From Blastococcus fimeti (GTDB lineage Bacteria > Actinomycetota > Actinomycetes > Mycobacteriales > Geodermatophilaceae), in contig FNAW01000002.1 of the NCBI GenBank assembly GCA_900102115.1, positions 434,001-498,000 of the forward strand: 64,000 nucleotides of DNA, in the 5' to 3' direction. Made by a program: the position numbers and the translations under genes. The notes under the pieces are model-generated. The model had not been told where the DNA came from. It searched no databases and was given only the letters and a program-made list of their open reading frames with translations. Shown here piece by piece: positions 53,475-64,000 of the stretch (its first letter is position 1; every line of letters begins with the position of its first letter).

Positions 53475-55967
53475 ATGGCCCGCGGAGCGCTGCGCATCTA
53501 CCTGGGCGCCGCCCCGGGCGTCGGGAAGACCTTCGCCATGCTGGGTGAGGCGCACCGGCGGGCCGCCCGGGGCACCGACGTCGTCGTCGGGCTCGTGGAG
53601 ACCCACGGCAGGCCGCGCACCGCCGAACAGCTCGACGGCCTCGAGCTGGTACCGCGGGCGGTCCGCGTGCACAGTGGCGTGGAGCTGCGCGACCTCGACG
53701 TCGACGCCGTCCTGACCCGCCGTCCCGAGGTGGTGGTGGTCGACGAGCTGGCGCACACCAACGTGCCCGGCAGCCGGAACGCCAAGCGCTGGCAGGACGT
53801 CGAAGATCTCTTGGCCGCCGGGATCAGCGTGCTGAGCACCGTCAACGTGCAGCACCTGGAGAGCCTCACCGACGTCGTCGCGCAGATCACCGGCGTCGTC
53901 CAGCAGGAGACGGTCCCCGACGCCGTGGTCCGCCGGGCGGACCAGATCGAGCTGGTCGACATGTCACCCGAGGCGCTGCGCCGGCGCATGGCGCACGGCA
54001 ACGTGTATCCGTCCGAGCGCGTGGACGCGGCCCTGTCCCGCTACTTCCGCGTCGGCAACCTGACAGCGCTGCGAGAGCTGGCGCTGCTGTGGCTGGCCGA
54101 TCGGGTCGACGAGGGGCTGCGCCGGTACAAGTCCGACCACGACATCGACCACGTGTGGGAGGCCCGCGAGCGGGTGGTCGTGGCCCTCACCGGCGGGCCG
54201 GAGGACGAGACCCTCGTGCGCCGCGCCTACCGGGTGACCCAGCGGTCCGGCGACGGCGCACTGCTCGCCGTCCACGTGCTGTCGGCCGACGGGCTGACAG
54301 GGGCCTCACCGGCCGCGCTGCGCCGGCAGCGCACCCTCGTCGAGAGCCTCGGCGGCACCTGGTCCCAGGTGGTGGGCTCCGACGTCGCCCGTGCGCTGCT
54401 CGACTTCGCGCGCGGCGTGGACGCCACCCAGCTCGTCATCGGCATCAGCCGCCGGTCGCGGTGGGCGCGTGCGCTGCGCCGGGGCATCGGCGGGCAGGTC
54501 GTCGCCGAGGCGGGCGAGATGGACGTCCACATCGTCACGCACGCCGCCGCCGGCGCCGGCGGGCGGCGTCTCCCCCCGCTCACCGGTGCGCTCGACGCCC
54601 GGCGGCGGTGGCTCGGGCTGGCGCTGGCCGTGACCGGGGTGCCCCTGGTGACCGCGTTGTGCCTGTTCGCGGGCCCCGGGGTGGACCTCGCGACCGTGCT
54701 CATGTCGTTCCTGCTGCTGGTGGTCGGCGTCGCGCTGGTCGGCGGGCTGTGGCCGGCGCTGCTCGCCGCGGTCGCGGGTGGCCTGGCCGAGAACTGGTTC
54801 TTCGCCCAGCCCACCGGGCGACTGACCGTGCAGCGGCTCGATGACCTGGTGGCGCTCTTCGGCGGGCTGGTGGTGGCGGTCGCCGTGGCCACCGTGGTCG
54901 ACCGCTCGGCGCGCCAGGCGGCCGCCGCGGCCCGGTCCCGCGCGGAGACGGCGATGCTCGCCTCGCTGTCGCGCTCGGTGCTCGCCGGCAACCGCGCCCT
55001 GCCCAGCCTGCTGGAACAGCTGCGCGACGCCTTCGGACTGCGGGCGGTCACCATGGTCGAGCGCACGGCGGACGGGCAGACCGTCGTCGGGTCCTGCGGC
55101 GAGCCGACCGGCGACACCGTGGACGAGGTCGCGGTCACCGACGAGCTGACCCTCCGCCTGTGCGGCCGCAGCCTCGCCGCCGAGGACCGGCGGGTGCTGG
55201 TGGCCTTCGCCGAGCAGGCCGCCGTCGCACTGCGCCACAACCGGCTCGCGGCGCAGGCAGCGGAGGCCGACCGGCTGGCGGCGGGCAACAGCATGCGCAC
55301 GGCCCTGCTGGCCGCGGTGAGCCACGACCTCCGCACGCCCCTGGCCGGGATCAAGGCCGCGTCGTCGGCGCTGAGGGCCACGGACCTGGCGCTCACCGAC
55401 GACGACCGGGCAGAGCTGGTGGCGACGGTGGACGAGTCCGCCGACCGGCTCACCGCGCTCGTGGACAACCTGCTGGACATGAGCCGGCTGCAGGCGGGGG
55501 CGGTGAACCCGCACCTGGCCGCGACCGGGCTCCCCGAGGTGGTCGAGCGCTCGCTCGCCTGGCTGGAGCCGGACGACCGGGCCCGGGTGCGGCTGCACCT
55601 CCCGGCCGAGCTGCCCCTCGTCCTCGCCGACCCCGGACTCCTGGAGAGGGTGGTGGCCAACCTGGTCGGCAACGCGGGGAGGCACGCCCCGGGCAGCCCC
55701 ATCGTGGTCACCGCCTGCGCCACCGACGGGCTGGTGGAACTCCGGGTCGCCGACCGGGGACCGGGCATCCCGCCCGCCGATCGGGACCGGGTGTTCGCCC
55801 CGTTCCAGCGGCTGGGCGACGCCCCCGCCGGCCAGGGCGTCGGGTTGGGCCTCGCGGTCGCCCGCGGGCTGACCGAGGCGATGGTCGGCACCCTCGCCGC
55901 CGACGACACCCCCGGGGGCGGTCTGACCATGGTGCTCGCCCTGCCCACGGCCGGGGAGGCGAGGTGA
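53475..55967 (+). CDS. kdpD: Sensor histidine kinase KdpD
   Basis: An 830-residue potassium/turgor sensor. The KdpD N-terminal domain has Walker A GAAPGVGKT (residues 11-19) and VVVDELAHTNVPGSRN. A USP-like domain starts near residue 235 (VVALTGGPEDE). Four close spans occupy about 375-480. A GAF-like region follows, then the kinase: His617 in VSHDLRTPLAGIK, N box LVGNAGRHAPG, and GPGIPPADRDRVF with GVGLGLAV. Start ATG 53475. The stop overlaps kdpE (GTGA). Confidence 0.97.
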   Translation: MARGALRIYLGAAPGVGKTFAMLGEAHRRAARGTDVVVGLVETHGRPRTAEQLDGLELVPRAVRVHSGVELRDLDVDAVLTRRPEVVVVDELAHTNVPGSRNAKRWQDVEDLLAAGISVLSTVNVQHLESLTDVVAQITGVVQQETVPDAVVRRADQIELVDMSPEALRRRMAHGNVYPSERVDAALSRYFRVGNLTALRELALLWLADRVDEGLRRYKSDHDIDHVWEARERVVVALTGGPEDETLVRRAYRVTQRSGDGALLAVHVLSADGLTGASPAALRRQRTLVESLGGTWSQVVGSDVARALLDFARGVDATQLVIGISRRSRWARALRRGIGGQVVAEAGEMDVHIVTHAAAGAGGRRLPPLTGALDARRRWLGLALAVTGVPLVTALCLFAGPGVDLATVLMSFLLLVVGVALVGGLWPALLAAVAGGLAENWFFAQPTGRLTVQRLDDLVALFGGLVVAVAVATVVDRSARQAAAAARSRAETAMLASLSRSVLAGNRALPSLLEQLRDAFGLRAVTMVERTADGQTVVGSCGEPTGDTVDEVAVTDELTLRLCGRSLAAEDRRVLVAFAEQAAVALRHNRLAAQAAEADRLAAGNSMRTALLAAVSHDLRTPLAGIKAASSALRATDLALTDDDRAELVATVDESADRLTALVDNLLDMSRLQAGAVNPHLAATGLPEVVERSLAWLEPDDRARVRLHLPAELPLVLADPGLLERVVANLVGNAGRHAPGSPIVVTACATDGLVELRVADRGPGIPPADRDRVFAPFQRLGDAPAGQGVGLGLAVARGLTEAMVGTLAADDTPGGGLTMVLALPTAGEAR

Positions 55968-56638
55968 GCCGGGTGCTCGTGGTCGACGACGACCCGCAGC
56001 TGCTGCGCGCGCTGCGGATCACCCTGCGGGCCGCCGGGCACGAGGTCGTCACGGCCGCCGACGGACGGACCGCCCTGCACGAGGCGGCCGCGGCGCACCC
56101 CGACGTCGTCGTGCTCGACCTCGGGCTGCCCGACCTCGACGGCACCGAGGTGCTGGCCGGGCTCCGGCCGTGGTTCTCCGGTCCGGTGCTGGTGCTCTCG
56201 GCGCGCGGGGACAGCCACGACAAGGTCGCGGCGCTGGACGCCGGCGCCGACGACTACGTGAGCAAGCCCTTCGACATGAGCGAGCTGCTGGCGCGGCTGC
56301 GCGCGCTGCTCCGGCGCGGGGCGCCCGAGGTCGACGAGCCCGTGGTCCGCACGGCCCACTTCACCGTCGACCTGGCCGCACGCCAGGTGACCGCGGGCGG
56401 CGTCCCCGTGCGGCTCACTCCCACGGAGTGGGCCCTCCTGTCCGAGCTGGTCCGCGCACCGGGACGCCTCGTCGGACAACGCCAGCTGCTCCAGACGGTG
56501 TGGGGCCCGGCGTACGAGAAGGAGACGAACTACCTGCGCGTCTACCTGGCCCAGCTCCGCAGGAAGCTGGAGCCGGACCCGGCCGCGCCGCGGTACCTGC
56601 GCACCGAGCCCGGCATGGGCTACCGCTTCACGCCCTGA
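55964..56638 (+). CDS. kdpE: Response regulator KdpE
   Basis: A 224-residue OmpR/PhoB-family regulator. The receiver domain begins VLVVDDDPQLL, with phospho-acceptor Asp52 in VVLDLGLPD and conserved Lys in VSKPFD. The winged-helix DNA-binding domain has LTPTEWALLSELVRAPGRLV and ETNYLRVYLAQLRRKLEPD. It is the partner of KdpD and would bind the TTGACG repeats. GTG 55964 overlaps the kdpD stop. Confidence 0.96.
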   Translation: MSRVLVVDDDPQLLRALRITLRAAGHEVVTAADGRTALHEAAAAHPDVVVLDLGLPDLDGTEVLAGLRPWFSGPVLVLSARGDSHDKVAALDAGADDYVSKPFDMSELLARLRALLRRGAPEVDEPVVRTAHFTVDLAARQVTAGGVPVRLTPTEWALLSELVRAPGRLVGQRQLLQTVWGPAYEKETNYLRVYLAQLRRKLEPDPAAPRYLRTEPGMGYRFTP

Positions 56639-56644
56639 CCGGCC

Positions 56645-57052
56645 TCACCGGGGCGGTGCCTTGACGGCGAGGATCGGGCACGGCACGTCGAGCAGGATCC
56701 GTTGCGCCGCGCTGCCCATCAGCAGCTTGCCGACGGCGCTGCGCCGCCGGAGCCCGATGACCAGCAGCTCGGCACCCGTCTCCTCGACGACGTCGGCCAG
56801 TTCCTCGGCGACGTCGCGGCCACGCATCGGCCGGCGCAGCTCGGCCTCGACCCCGCTGACCGCCAGCTCGTCCTCCAGGCTCCGCAGCTCGGCACCCTGC
56901 AGGAAGCGCTCGTCGACGAGGGCGTCCCCGCGCGAGGTGTTGACCACGACGAGCCGCGAGCCGCGACGTCGGCACTCCTCGATGCCGTGCAGCAGCGCCG
57001 CCTGCCCGCGCGGTCCCGGCACGTAGCCGACCACGACCGTCCCTGCGCTCAT
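56645..57052 (-). CDS. Universal stress protein (UspA family)
   Basis: A 135-residue single-domain USP. It opens with [21 protein letters not shown]; the ATP-site motif ends [20 protein letters not shown], followed by [12 protein letters not shown]. Glycine positions fit the ATP-binding type (GLR...G...GS). ATG 57052 overlaps the tctA stop (ATGA), so it is part of the transporter operon. It ends 6 bp from kdpE. Confidence 0.92.
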   Translation of the reverse strand: MSAGTVVVGYVPGPRGQAALLHGIEECRRRGSRLVVVNTSRGDALVDERFLQGAELRSLEDELAVSGVEAELRRPMRGRDVAEELADVVEETGAELLVIGLRRRSAVGKLLMGSAAQRILLDVPCPILAVKAPPR

Positions 57053-58626
57053 CGGTCCTCCTCCGCGCCGTCGTCGCCCCGGTCCCGCCCCGCCGCCACG
57101 GGGCGCTGCAGGGTGCCGGCCTCCTGGAGCTCCTCGGGGGTGGCCCGCGGACCGCGCACCAGCCGCAGCACGATCGGACCCAGGAGCGCCAGCAGCGCGA
57201 GGGCGAGCACCACCCGGCTCACCCACCTGTCCACGAGCACGCTCAGGTCACCGCCGCTGATGGCCAGCGCGCGGCGCAGGTTGGTCTCCGCGATCGGGCC
57301 CAGGATCAGCCCGATGACGGCCGGCGCGACCGGCCAGCCGTAGCGCCGCATGAAGAAGCCGAGCAGCCCGATGACCAGCAGCAGGACCAGGTCGAGCGGG
57401 TCGGCGTTCACCGCGTACGAGCCGAGCGAGGCGAACATCAGGATGCCCGCGTACAGGTAGGGCCGCGGGATGCGGAGCAGCTTCACCCAGACGCCGACCA
57501 GCGGCAGGTTGAGCACCAGCAGCATGAAGTTGCCGATGAGCAGGGAGGCGATCAGCGTCCAGACCAGGCCCGACTCGGTGGTGAGCAGCGTGGGGCCGGT
57601 CTGGATCCCGTAGCCCTGGAACGCGGCCAGGATGATCGCCGCGGTCGCCGACGTCGGGATGCCGAGGGTGAGCAGCGGCACCAGCACCCCGGCCGCGGCC
57701 GCGTTGTTCGCCGCCTCCGGACCGGCGACGCCCTCGATGGCTCCCTTGCCGAACTCCTCCGGGTGCTTGCTCAGCTTCCGCTCGGTCGCGTAGGAGAGGA
57801 ACGTCGGGATCTCCGCACCGCCCGCCGGCATCGCGCCGAGCGGGAAGCCGAAGGCGGTACCGCGCAGCCACGGCTTCCACGACCGGCGCAGGTCCGCACC
57901 TGTGAACCACGCCCCCGAGGTGCCCATGACCTGCACCGGCCCGCGGCGCAGCCGGGACGCGACGTACAGGGCCTCCCCCACGGCGAACAGGCCCACCGCC
58001 ACCACGACGACGTCGATGCCGTCGGAGAGCTGCGGGACGCCGATCGTGAACCGCTCCTGCCCCGTGAGGACGTCGGTGCCCACCAGACCGAGGTAGAGGC
58101 CGATGCCCAGCGAGGCCAGCCCGCGCAGCGGCGAGGCACCGAGCACCGTGGCGACGGCGACGAAGGAGAGGACGCAGATGGCGAAGTAGTCGGCCGCCGT
58201 GATGCCGATGGCCAGGTCGACGACCGTCGGCGCCAGGAGGGCCAGCAGCAGGGTGGCGATGGTGCCGGCGACGAAGGACCCGAGCGCCGCGGTGGCCAGT
58301 GCGGCCGACCCGCGGCCGGCCCTGGCCATCTTGTTGCCCTCGAGCGCGGTCATGATCGAACTGGACTCGCCCGGGGTGTTGAGCAGGATCGACGTCGTCG
58401 ACCCGCCGTACATGCCGCCGTAGTAGATGCCGGCGAACATGATGAACGCGCTGGTCGGCTCCAGCACGTACGTCACCGGCAGCAGCAGCGCGACGGTCAT
58501 CGCCGGGCCGATGCCGGGGAGCACGCCGACCGCCGTCCCCAGGAGGACGCCGAGGAGCGCGAACAGCAGGTTCTGCGGGGTCAGCGCGGTGCTGAACCCC
58601 TCGGCGAGGTCACCGAGCGCGCCCAT
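57049..58626 (-). CDS. tctA: Tripartite tricarboxylate transporter, large membrane subunit
   Basis: A 525-residue TctA with about twelve spans. The signature [17 protein letters not shown] is present, with [19 protein letters not shown] and [19 protein letters not shown]. TctA forms the main channel of TTT systems, which take up tricarboxylates or related acids. ATG 58626 overlaps the tctB stop (TGATG). A charged tail of about 25 residues follows the last span. Confidence 0.94.
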   Translation of the reverse strand: MGALGDLAEGFSTALTPQNLLFALLGVLLGTAVGVLPGIGPAMTVALLLPVTYVLEPTSAFIMFAGIYYGGMYGGSTTSILLNTPGESSSIMTALEGNKMARAGRGSAALATAALGSFVAGTIATLLLALLAPTVVDLAIGITAADYFAICVLSFVAVATVLGASPLRGLASLGIGLYLGLVGTDVLTGQERFTIGVPQLSDGIDVVVVAVGLFAVGEALYVASRLRRGPVQVMGTSGAWFTGADLRRSWKPWLRGTAFGFPLGAMPAGGAEIPTFLSYATERKLSKHPEEFGKGAIEGVAGPEAANNAAAAGVLVPLLTLGIPTSATAAIILAAFQGYGIQTGPTLLTTESGLVWTLIASLLIGNFMLLVLNLPLVGVWVKLLRIPRPYLYAGILMFASLGSYAVNADPLDLVLLLVIGLLGFFMRRYGWPVAPAVIGLILGPIAETNLRRALAISGGDLSVLVDRWVSRVVLALALLALLGPIVLRLVRGPRATPEELQEAGTLQRPVAAGRDRGDDGAEEDR

Positions 58627-59186
58627 CAGAACCAGTCCGTCAGCCACTCGAGGATCGTGCCGCCGGGCAGCGCCACGTTCAGGGCCTTGACGAAGACGAT
58701 CCAGACGACGACCGAGGCGATGCCGCCGGCGATCAGCGGCCGGACGATGCCGCGGGCGCCCAGGGCCCAGGCGACGGTGGCGAACATCAGCGTGACGGCG
58801 AGCGGCCACCCGACGACGTTGATGAGCAGCGCGTGGGCGAGGAAGGCGACCGAGATGATGCCGACCTCCCGCCACGAGGTGGGGGCGTCCGGGTCGACGT
58901 CCTCGCTCTCGTCGGCCGGCCCCTGGTCCCCCCGCCACACCCGGACCGCCAGGGCGACGCCGGTGGCCACCACGACCCCGCCGATCAGGTAGGGGAAGAA
59001 GCGCGGGCCGACCTGGTTCGTCGAGCCGGGGACGGCGATGTTGGCGGCGTCCAGGATGAGGTAGAGCCCCAGCGCCGCCAGCAGCAGCGCCATGACGAGC
59101 TCGCCGGCGTTCCGGCCGGGCGAATCGGGAGACCGGGACGGTTCGGGGGCGGCCGCCGGAGGGCCGACGTCGGCGGCGCTGCTCAC
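58626..59186 (-). CDS. tctB: Tripartite tricarboxylate transporter, small membrane subunit
   Basis: A 186-residue TctB with four spans: [20 protein letters not shown], the next starting [19 protein letters not shown], one around [20 protein letters not shown], and the last [20 protein letters not shown]. Its first 30 residues are Pro/Ser-rich. GTG 59186 overlaps the tctC stop (GTGA). Confidence 0.9.
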   Translation of the reverse strand: MSSAADVGPPAAAPEPSRSPDSPGRNAGELVMALLLAALGLYLILDAANIAVPGSTNQVGPRFFPYLIGGVVVATGVALAVRVWRGDQGPADESEDVDPDAPTSWREVGIISVAFLAHALLINVVGWPLAVTLMFATVAWALGARGIVRPLIAGGIASVVVWIVFVKALNVALPGGTILEWLTDWF

Positions 59187-60166
59187 TGGATCAAGCCGAT
59201 CTCCTGCAGGATCTGCCGCACCCGCGTCTCCTCCTCGGCCAGGAACTCGCCGTACTCGTCGCCGGTGAGCAGCTGGTCCTCCCAGCCGTTGTTCTCCAGC
59301 GCCTCGGCCCACTCGTCGCTGTCGTGCATGTCGACGACGAGCTGGATCAGGTCCTCCCGGGCGGCGTCGGTCATGCCCGGGCGGGCCATGACGCCGCGCC
59401 AGTTGGAGACCTCGACGTCGAACCCGGACTCCACCAGCGTCGGGACGTCGGGCACCTGGTCCGAGCGCTCGGCCGTGGAGACGGCCAGCCCGACCAGGTC
59501 ACCGGACTGCACCTGGGGGCCGTAGTCGGCGGTGCCGGAGATGCCGGCCACGACCTGGCCGCCGAGCAGAGCGGCCAGCGACTCGCCACCACCGGAGTAG
59601 GGGATGTAGTTGATCTGCCCCGGGTCGATGCCGGCCGCCTGGGCGAGCAGTCCGGCGAGGATCTGGTCGGTGCCCCCGGCCGACCCGCCGGCGATGGGCG
59701 TGCCGGACGGGTCGGCCCGCCACGCCTCGACGAACCCCTGGACGTCGTCGAACGGGGCGTTCGCGGCGGCGACGATCAGCTCGGTCTCGCCGATCAGCCG
59801 GGCGATGGGGGTGATGTCGTCGAGCCGGGTCTCGGACTCGTTCGTGTCGACGGCGCCGACCATGACCAGGCCCATCATCATCAGCAGCGCGTCGTCGTCC
59901 TGCCGGGCCAGCTGGCCCAGGCCGATGACACCCCCGGCGCCCTCCACGTTGAACACCTGCACGTTGCGCGCCAGCCCCGAGCTCTGGATGACCCGCTGCA
60001 TGACACGGGCGGTGGTGTCCCAGCCGCCGCCGGGGCTGGCCGGCGACATGATCCGCAGCCGCGACAGGTCACCGGGCTGGACGACGGTCCCGGCGCACCC
60101 GGCGAGGGTGGTGACCAACGGCCCGGCGACGACACCGGCGAGGAACGATCGGCGGGACAGGGGCAC
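59183..60166 (-). CDS. tctC: Tripartite tricarboxylate transporter, substrate-binding protein
   Basis: A 327-residue TctC with a twin-arginine signal (SRRSFLAG) and a lipobox LAGC giving Cys24, so it is likely a Tat-exported lipoprotein. The mature part has [20 protein letters not shown] and [19 protein letters not shown], conserved in TctC binding proteins. [20 protein letters not shown] and [17 protein letters not shown] segments follow. GTG 60166 follows GGGGG. Starts the tctC-tctB-tctA-usp unit. Confidence 0.93.
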   Translation of the reverse strand: MPLSRRSFLAGVVAGPLVTTLAGCAGTVVQPGDLSRLRIMSPASPGGGWDTTARVMQRVIQSSGLARNVQVFNVEGAGGVIGLGQLARQDDDALLMMMGLVMVGAVDTNESETRLDDITPIARLIGETELIVAAANAPFDDVQGFVEAWRADPSGTPIAGGSAGGTDQILAGLLAQAAGIDPGQINYIPYSGGGESLAALLGGQVVAGISGTADYGPQVQSGDLVGLAVSTAERSDQVPDVPTLVESGFDVEVSNWRGVMARPGMTDAAREDLIQLVVDMHDSDEWAEALENNGWEDQLLTGDEYGEFLAEEETRVRQILQEIGLIQ

Positions 60167-60242
60167 GGCCTGGACCCCCAGGTGAGCGTGGCGGCGACGT
60201 GGAGCACAGTCCACTCCTGCCGGGGCGGGTCCGCCACCCGGC

Positions 60243-60977
60243 TCAGAGCACCAGGCCGAGCCCGCCGTCGACGAGCAGGGTCTGGCCGGTCGCGTAGCGG
60301 GCACCGATGATCCCGACGCAGGCGTCGGCGATGTCGTCGGGCGTCGCGACCCGCCCCAGGGGGGCCATCGCCGTCACGCCCTCCTTGATCTGGTCCCAGG
60401 TCTCGGTCCACGGCGTCGCCACGAGTCCCGGGGCCACCGCGTTGACCCGCACCCTGCCGCCGGCGTGCTTGGCGAGGAGCGTCGTCAGGTGGTCGACGGC
60501 TGCCTTCGACACGGCGTAGGGCAGCGAGCTGCCGGTCTGGCGAATGCCGGCGATCGAGGTGATGTTGATGATCCAGCCGTCCTCGGCGGCCCGCAGCAGC
60601 GGGAGCGCGGCCTGCGACACGAGGAAGGTCCCGACGACGTTGACGCCCAGCACCCGGTTCCAGTGGTCGACCGTGACGCCGTCGATGTCCGCGAGCGCGA
60701 CGTCCGCCGTGACGGCGGCGTTGTTGACCAGCCCGTCGAGCCGTCCCCAGCGATCCTGGGCGGCCGCGACGAGCGCGTGTGCCGTGCCGGGGTCGGAGAT
60801 GTCCCCCTGCACGTAGCAGGCGTCGCCCAGCTCACCGGCCAGCCGTTCCCCGGCCTCGACGGACGAGGCGGAGTTGACGACGATGCGGGCGCCCGCGGCC
60901 GCCAGCCTGCGGGCGACGGCTGCACCGATCCCGCTGCTGGAGCCGGTGACGATGACGACGTGGTCGGTGAGGTCCAT
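60243..60977 (-). CDS. Short-chain dehydrogenase/reductase
   Basis: A 244-residue classical SDR. Cofactor motif TGSSSGIG, NNAA, and the catalytic Ser/Tyr/Lys in NITSIAGIRQTGSSLPYAVSK are all present. The end ATGQTLLVDGGLGLVL is typical. The substrate is unknown; it lies 76 bp upstream of tctC on the same strand, so it may act on an acid the transporter imports. ATG 60977 has no strong ribosome site. Confidence 0.93.
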   Translation of the reverse strand: MDLTDHVVIVTGSSSGIGAAVARRLAAAGARIVVNSASSVEAGERLAGELGDACYVQGDISDPGTAHALVAAAQDRWGRLDGLVNNAAVTADVALADIDGVTVDHWNRVLGVNVVGTFLVSQAALPLLRAAEDGWIINITSIAGIRQTGSSLPYAVSKAAVDHLTTLLAKHAGGRVRVNAVAPGLVATPWTETWDQIKEGVTAMAPLGRVATPDDIADACVGIIGARYATGQTLLVDGGLGLVL

Positions 60978-61026
60978 GCGCGCAGTCTGTCCCGCCCGGC
61001 ACCGGCAGGGAACGGGGCCCACGACG

Positions 61027-61065
61027 CGACGGCGCCCGCCCCCGGTGCGGGGGCGGGCGCCGTCG
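61027..61065 (-). terminator. Strong hairpin terminator after uvrA
   Basis: A 17-bp perfect GC stem (left arm GACGGCGCCCGCCCCC plus one flanking C) with loop GGTGC, starting 7 nt after the uvrA stop and before the SDR gene. Confidence 0.85.
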
Positions 61066-61071
61066 AGGGCC

Positions 61072-63963
<2,892 letters not shown>

Positions 63964-64000
63964 GTGATCCCTGTCGGTCGCTGGTGGATGTCGCGGGTGC

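Overview
This is a stretch of ordinary, very GC-rich actinobacterial chromosome, densely packed with housekeeping operons. Several genes are diagnostic of Actinobacteria: the RNA-polymerase-binding protein RbpA, the sporulation/division regulator WhiA, the G6PDH assembly factor OpcA, and the SufR-led SUF operon. The gene orders uvrC-rapZ-yvcK-whiA-gap-pgk-tpiA-secG-rbpA and pgl-opcA-zwf-pgi-tal-tkt-ctaB point the same way. The composition and the SCO7613-like membrane proteins would fit Geodermatophilaceae (Blastococcus, Geodermatophilus, Modestobacter), but that family placement is a guess. I see no phage, insertion sequence, CRISPR array, tRNA or rRNA.

Layout. 1-7.7 kb: the start of an acyl-CoA synthetase, a sirtuin, aconitase, an atypical SDR, a chelatase-DUF881 fusion, a rhodanese and a SnoaL-like protein. 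7.7-18.7 kb: an ABC exporter, enoyl-CoA hydratase, a small HTH protein, an ABC-F ATPase, two tandem SCO7613-like membrane proteins, an MFS transporter and a GNAT protein. 18.6-25.6 kb: the SUF iron-sulfur operon sufR-B-D-Rieske-C-S-U-T on the minus strand, almost every junction overlapping (ATGA or TGATG). 25.7-37.2 kb: heme A synthesis (ctaA, ctaB) and the pentose-phosphate cluster tkt-tal-pgi-zwf-opcA-pgl. 37.2-43 kb: rbpA, secG, an orphan solute-binding protein and the glycolytic operon gap-pgk-tpiA. 43-48.6 kb: whiA, yvcK, rapZ, uvrC and a small membrane protein. 48.7-56.6 kb: the potassium system, with kdpFABC on the minus strand and kdpDE divergent on the plus strand. 56.6-61 kb: a universal stress protein, a tripartite tricarboxylate transporter and an SDR. 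61-64 kb: uvrA.

How the genes work together. Carbon metabolism dominates: tkt-tal-pgi-zwf-opcA-pgl covers the oxidative and non-oxidative pentose phosphate pathway, gap-pgk-tpiA the lower glycolytic trunk, and aconitase the TCA cycle. The SUF operon supplies clusters to proteins such as aconitase. CtaA and CtaB supply heme A to cytochrome oxidase. KdpDE is placed to switch on kdpFABC through the shared divergent region.

What is less ordinary. Three pairs of TTGACG hexamers, each with an 11-bp repeat, lie between kdpF and kdpD (best explained as KdpE operators). A 27-codon membrane micro-ORF is coupled to kdpF. The chelatase is fused in frame to a membrane-anchored DUF881 domain. Two TGTGA-N6-TCACT boxes, 32 bp apart, flank the promoter of a small membrane protein. 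The tkt leader is strongly structured. Several genes show a TAnnnT box 6-7 nt before the start codon, the signature of leaderless mRNA. A 21-bp perfect inverted repeat separates whiA from gap. I found no convincing wholly new multi-gene system. These are the best leads.
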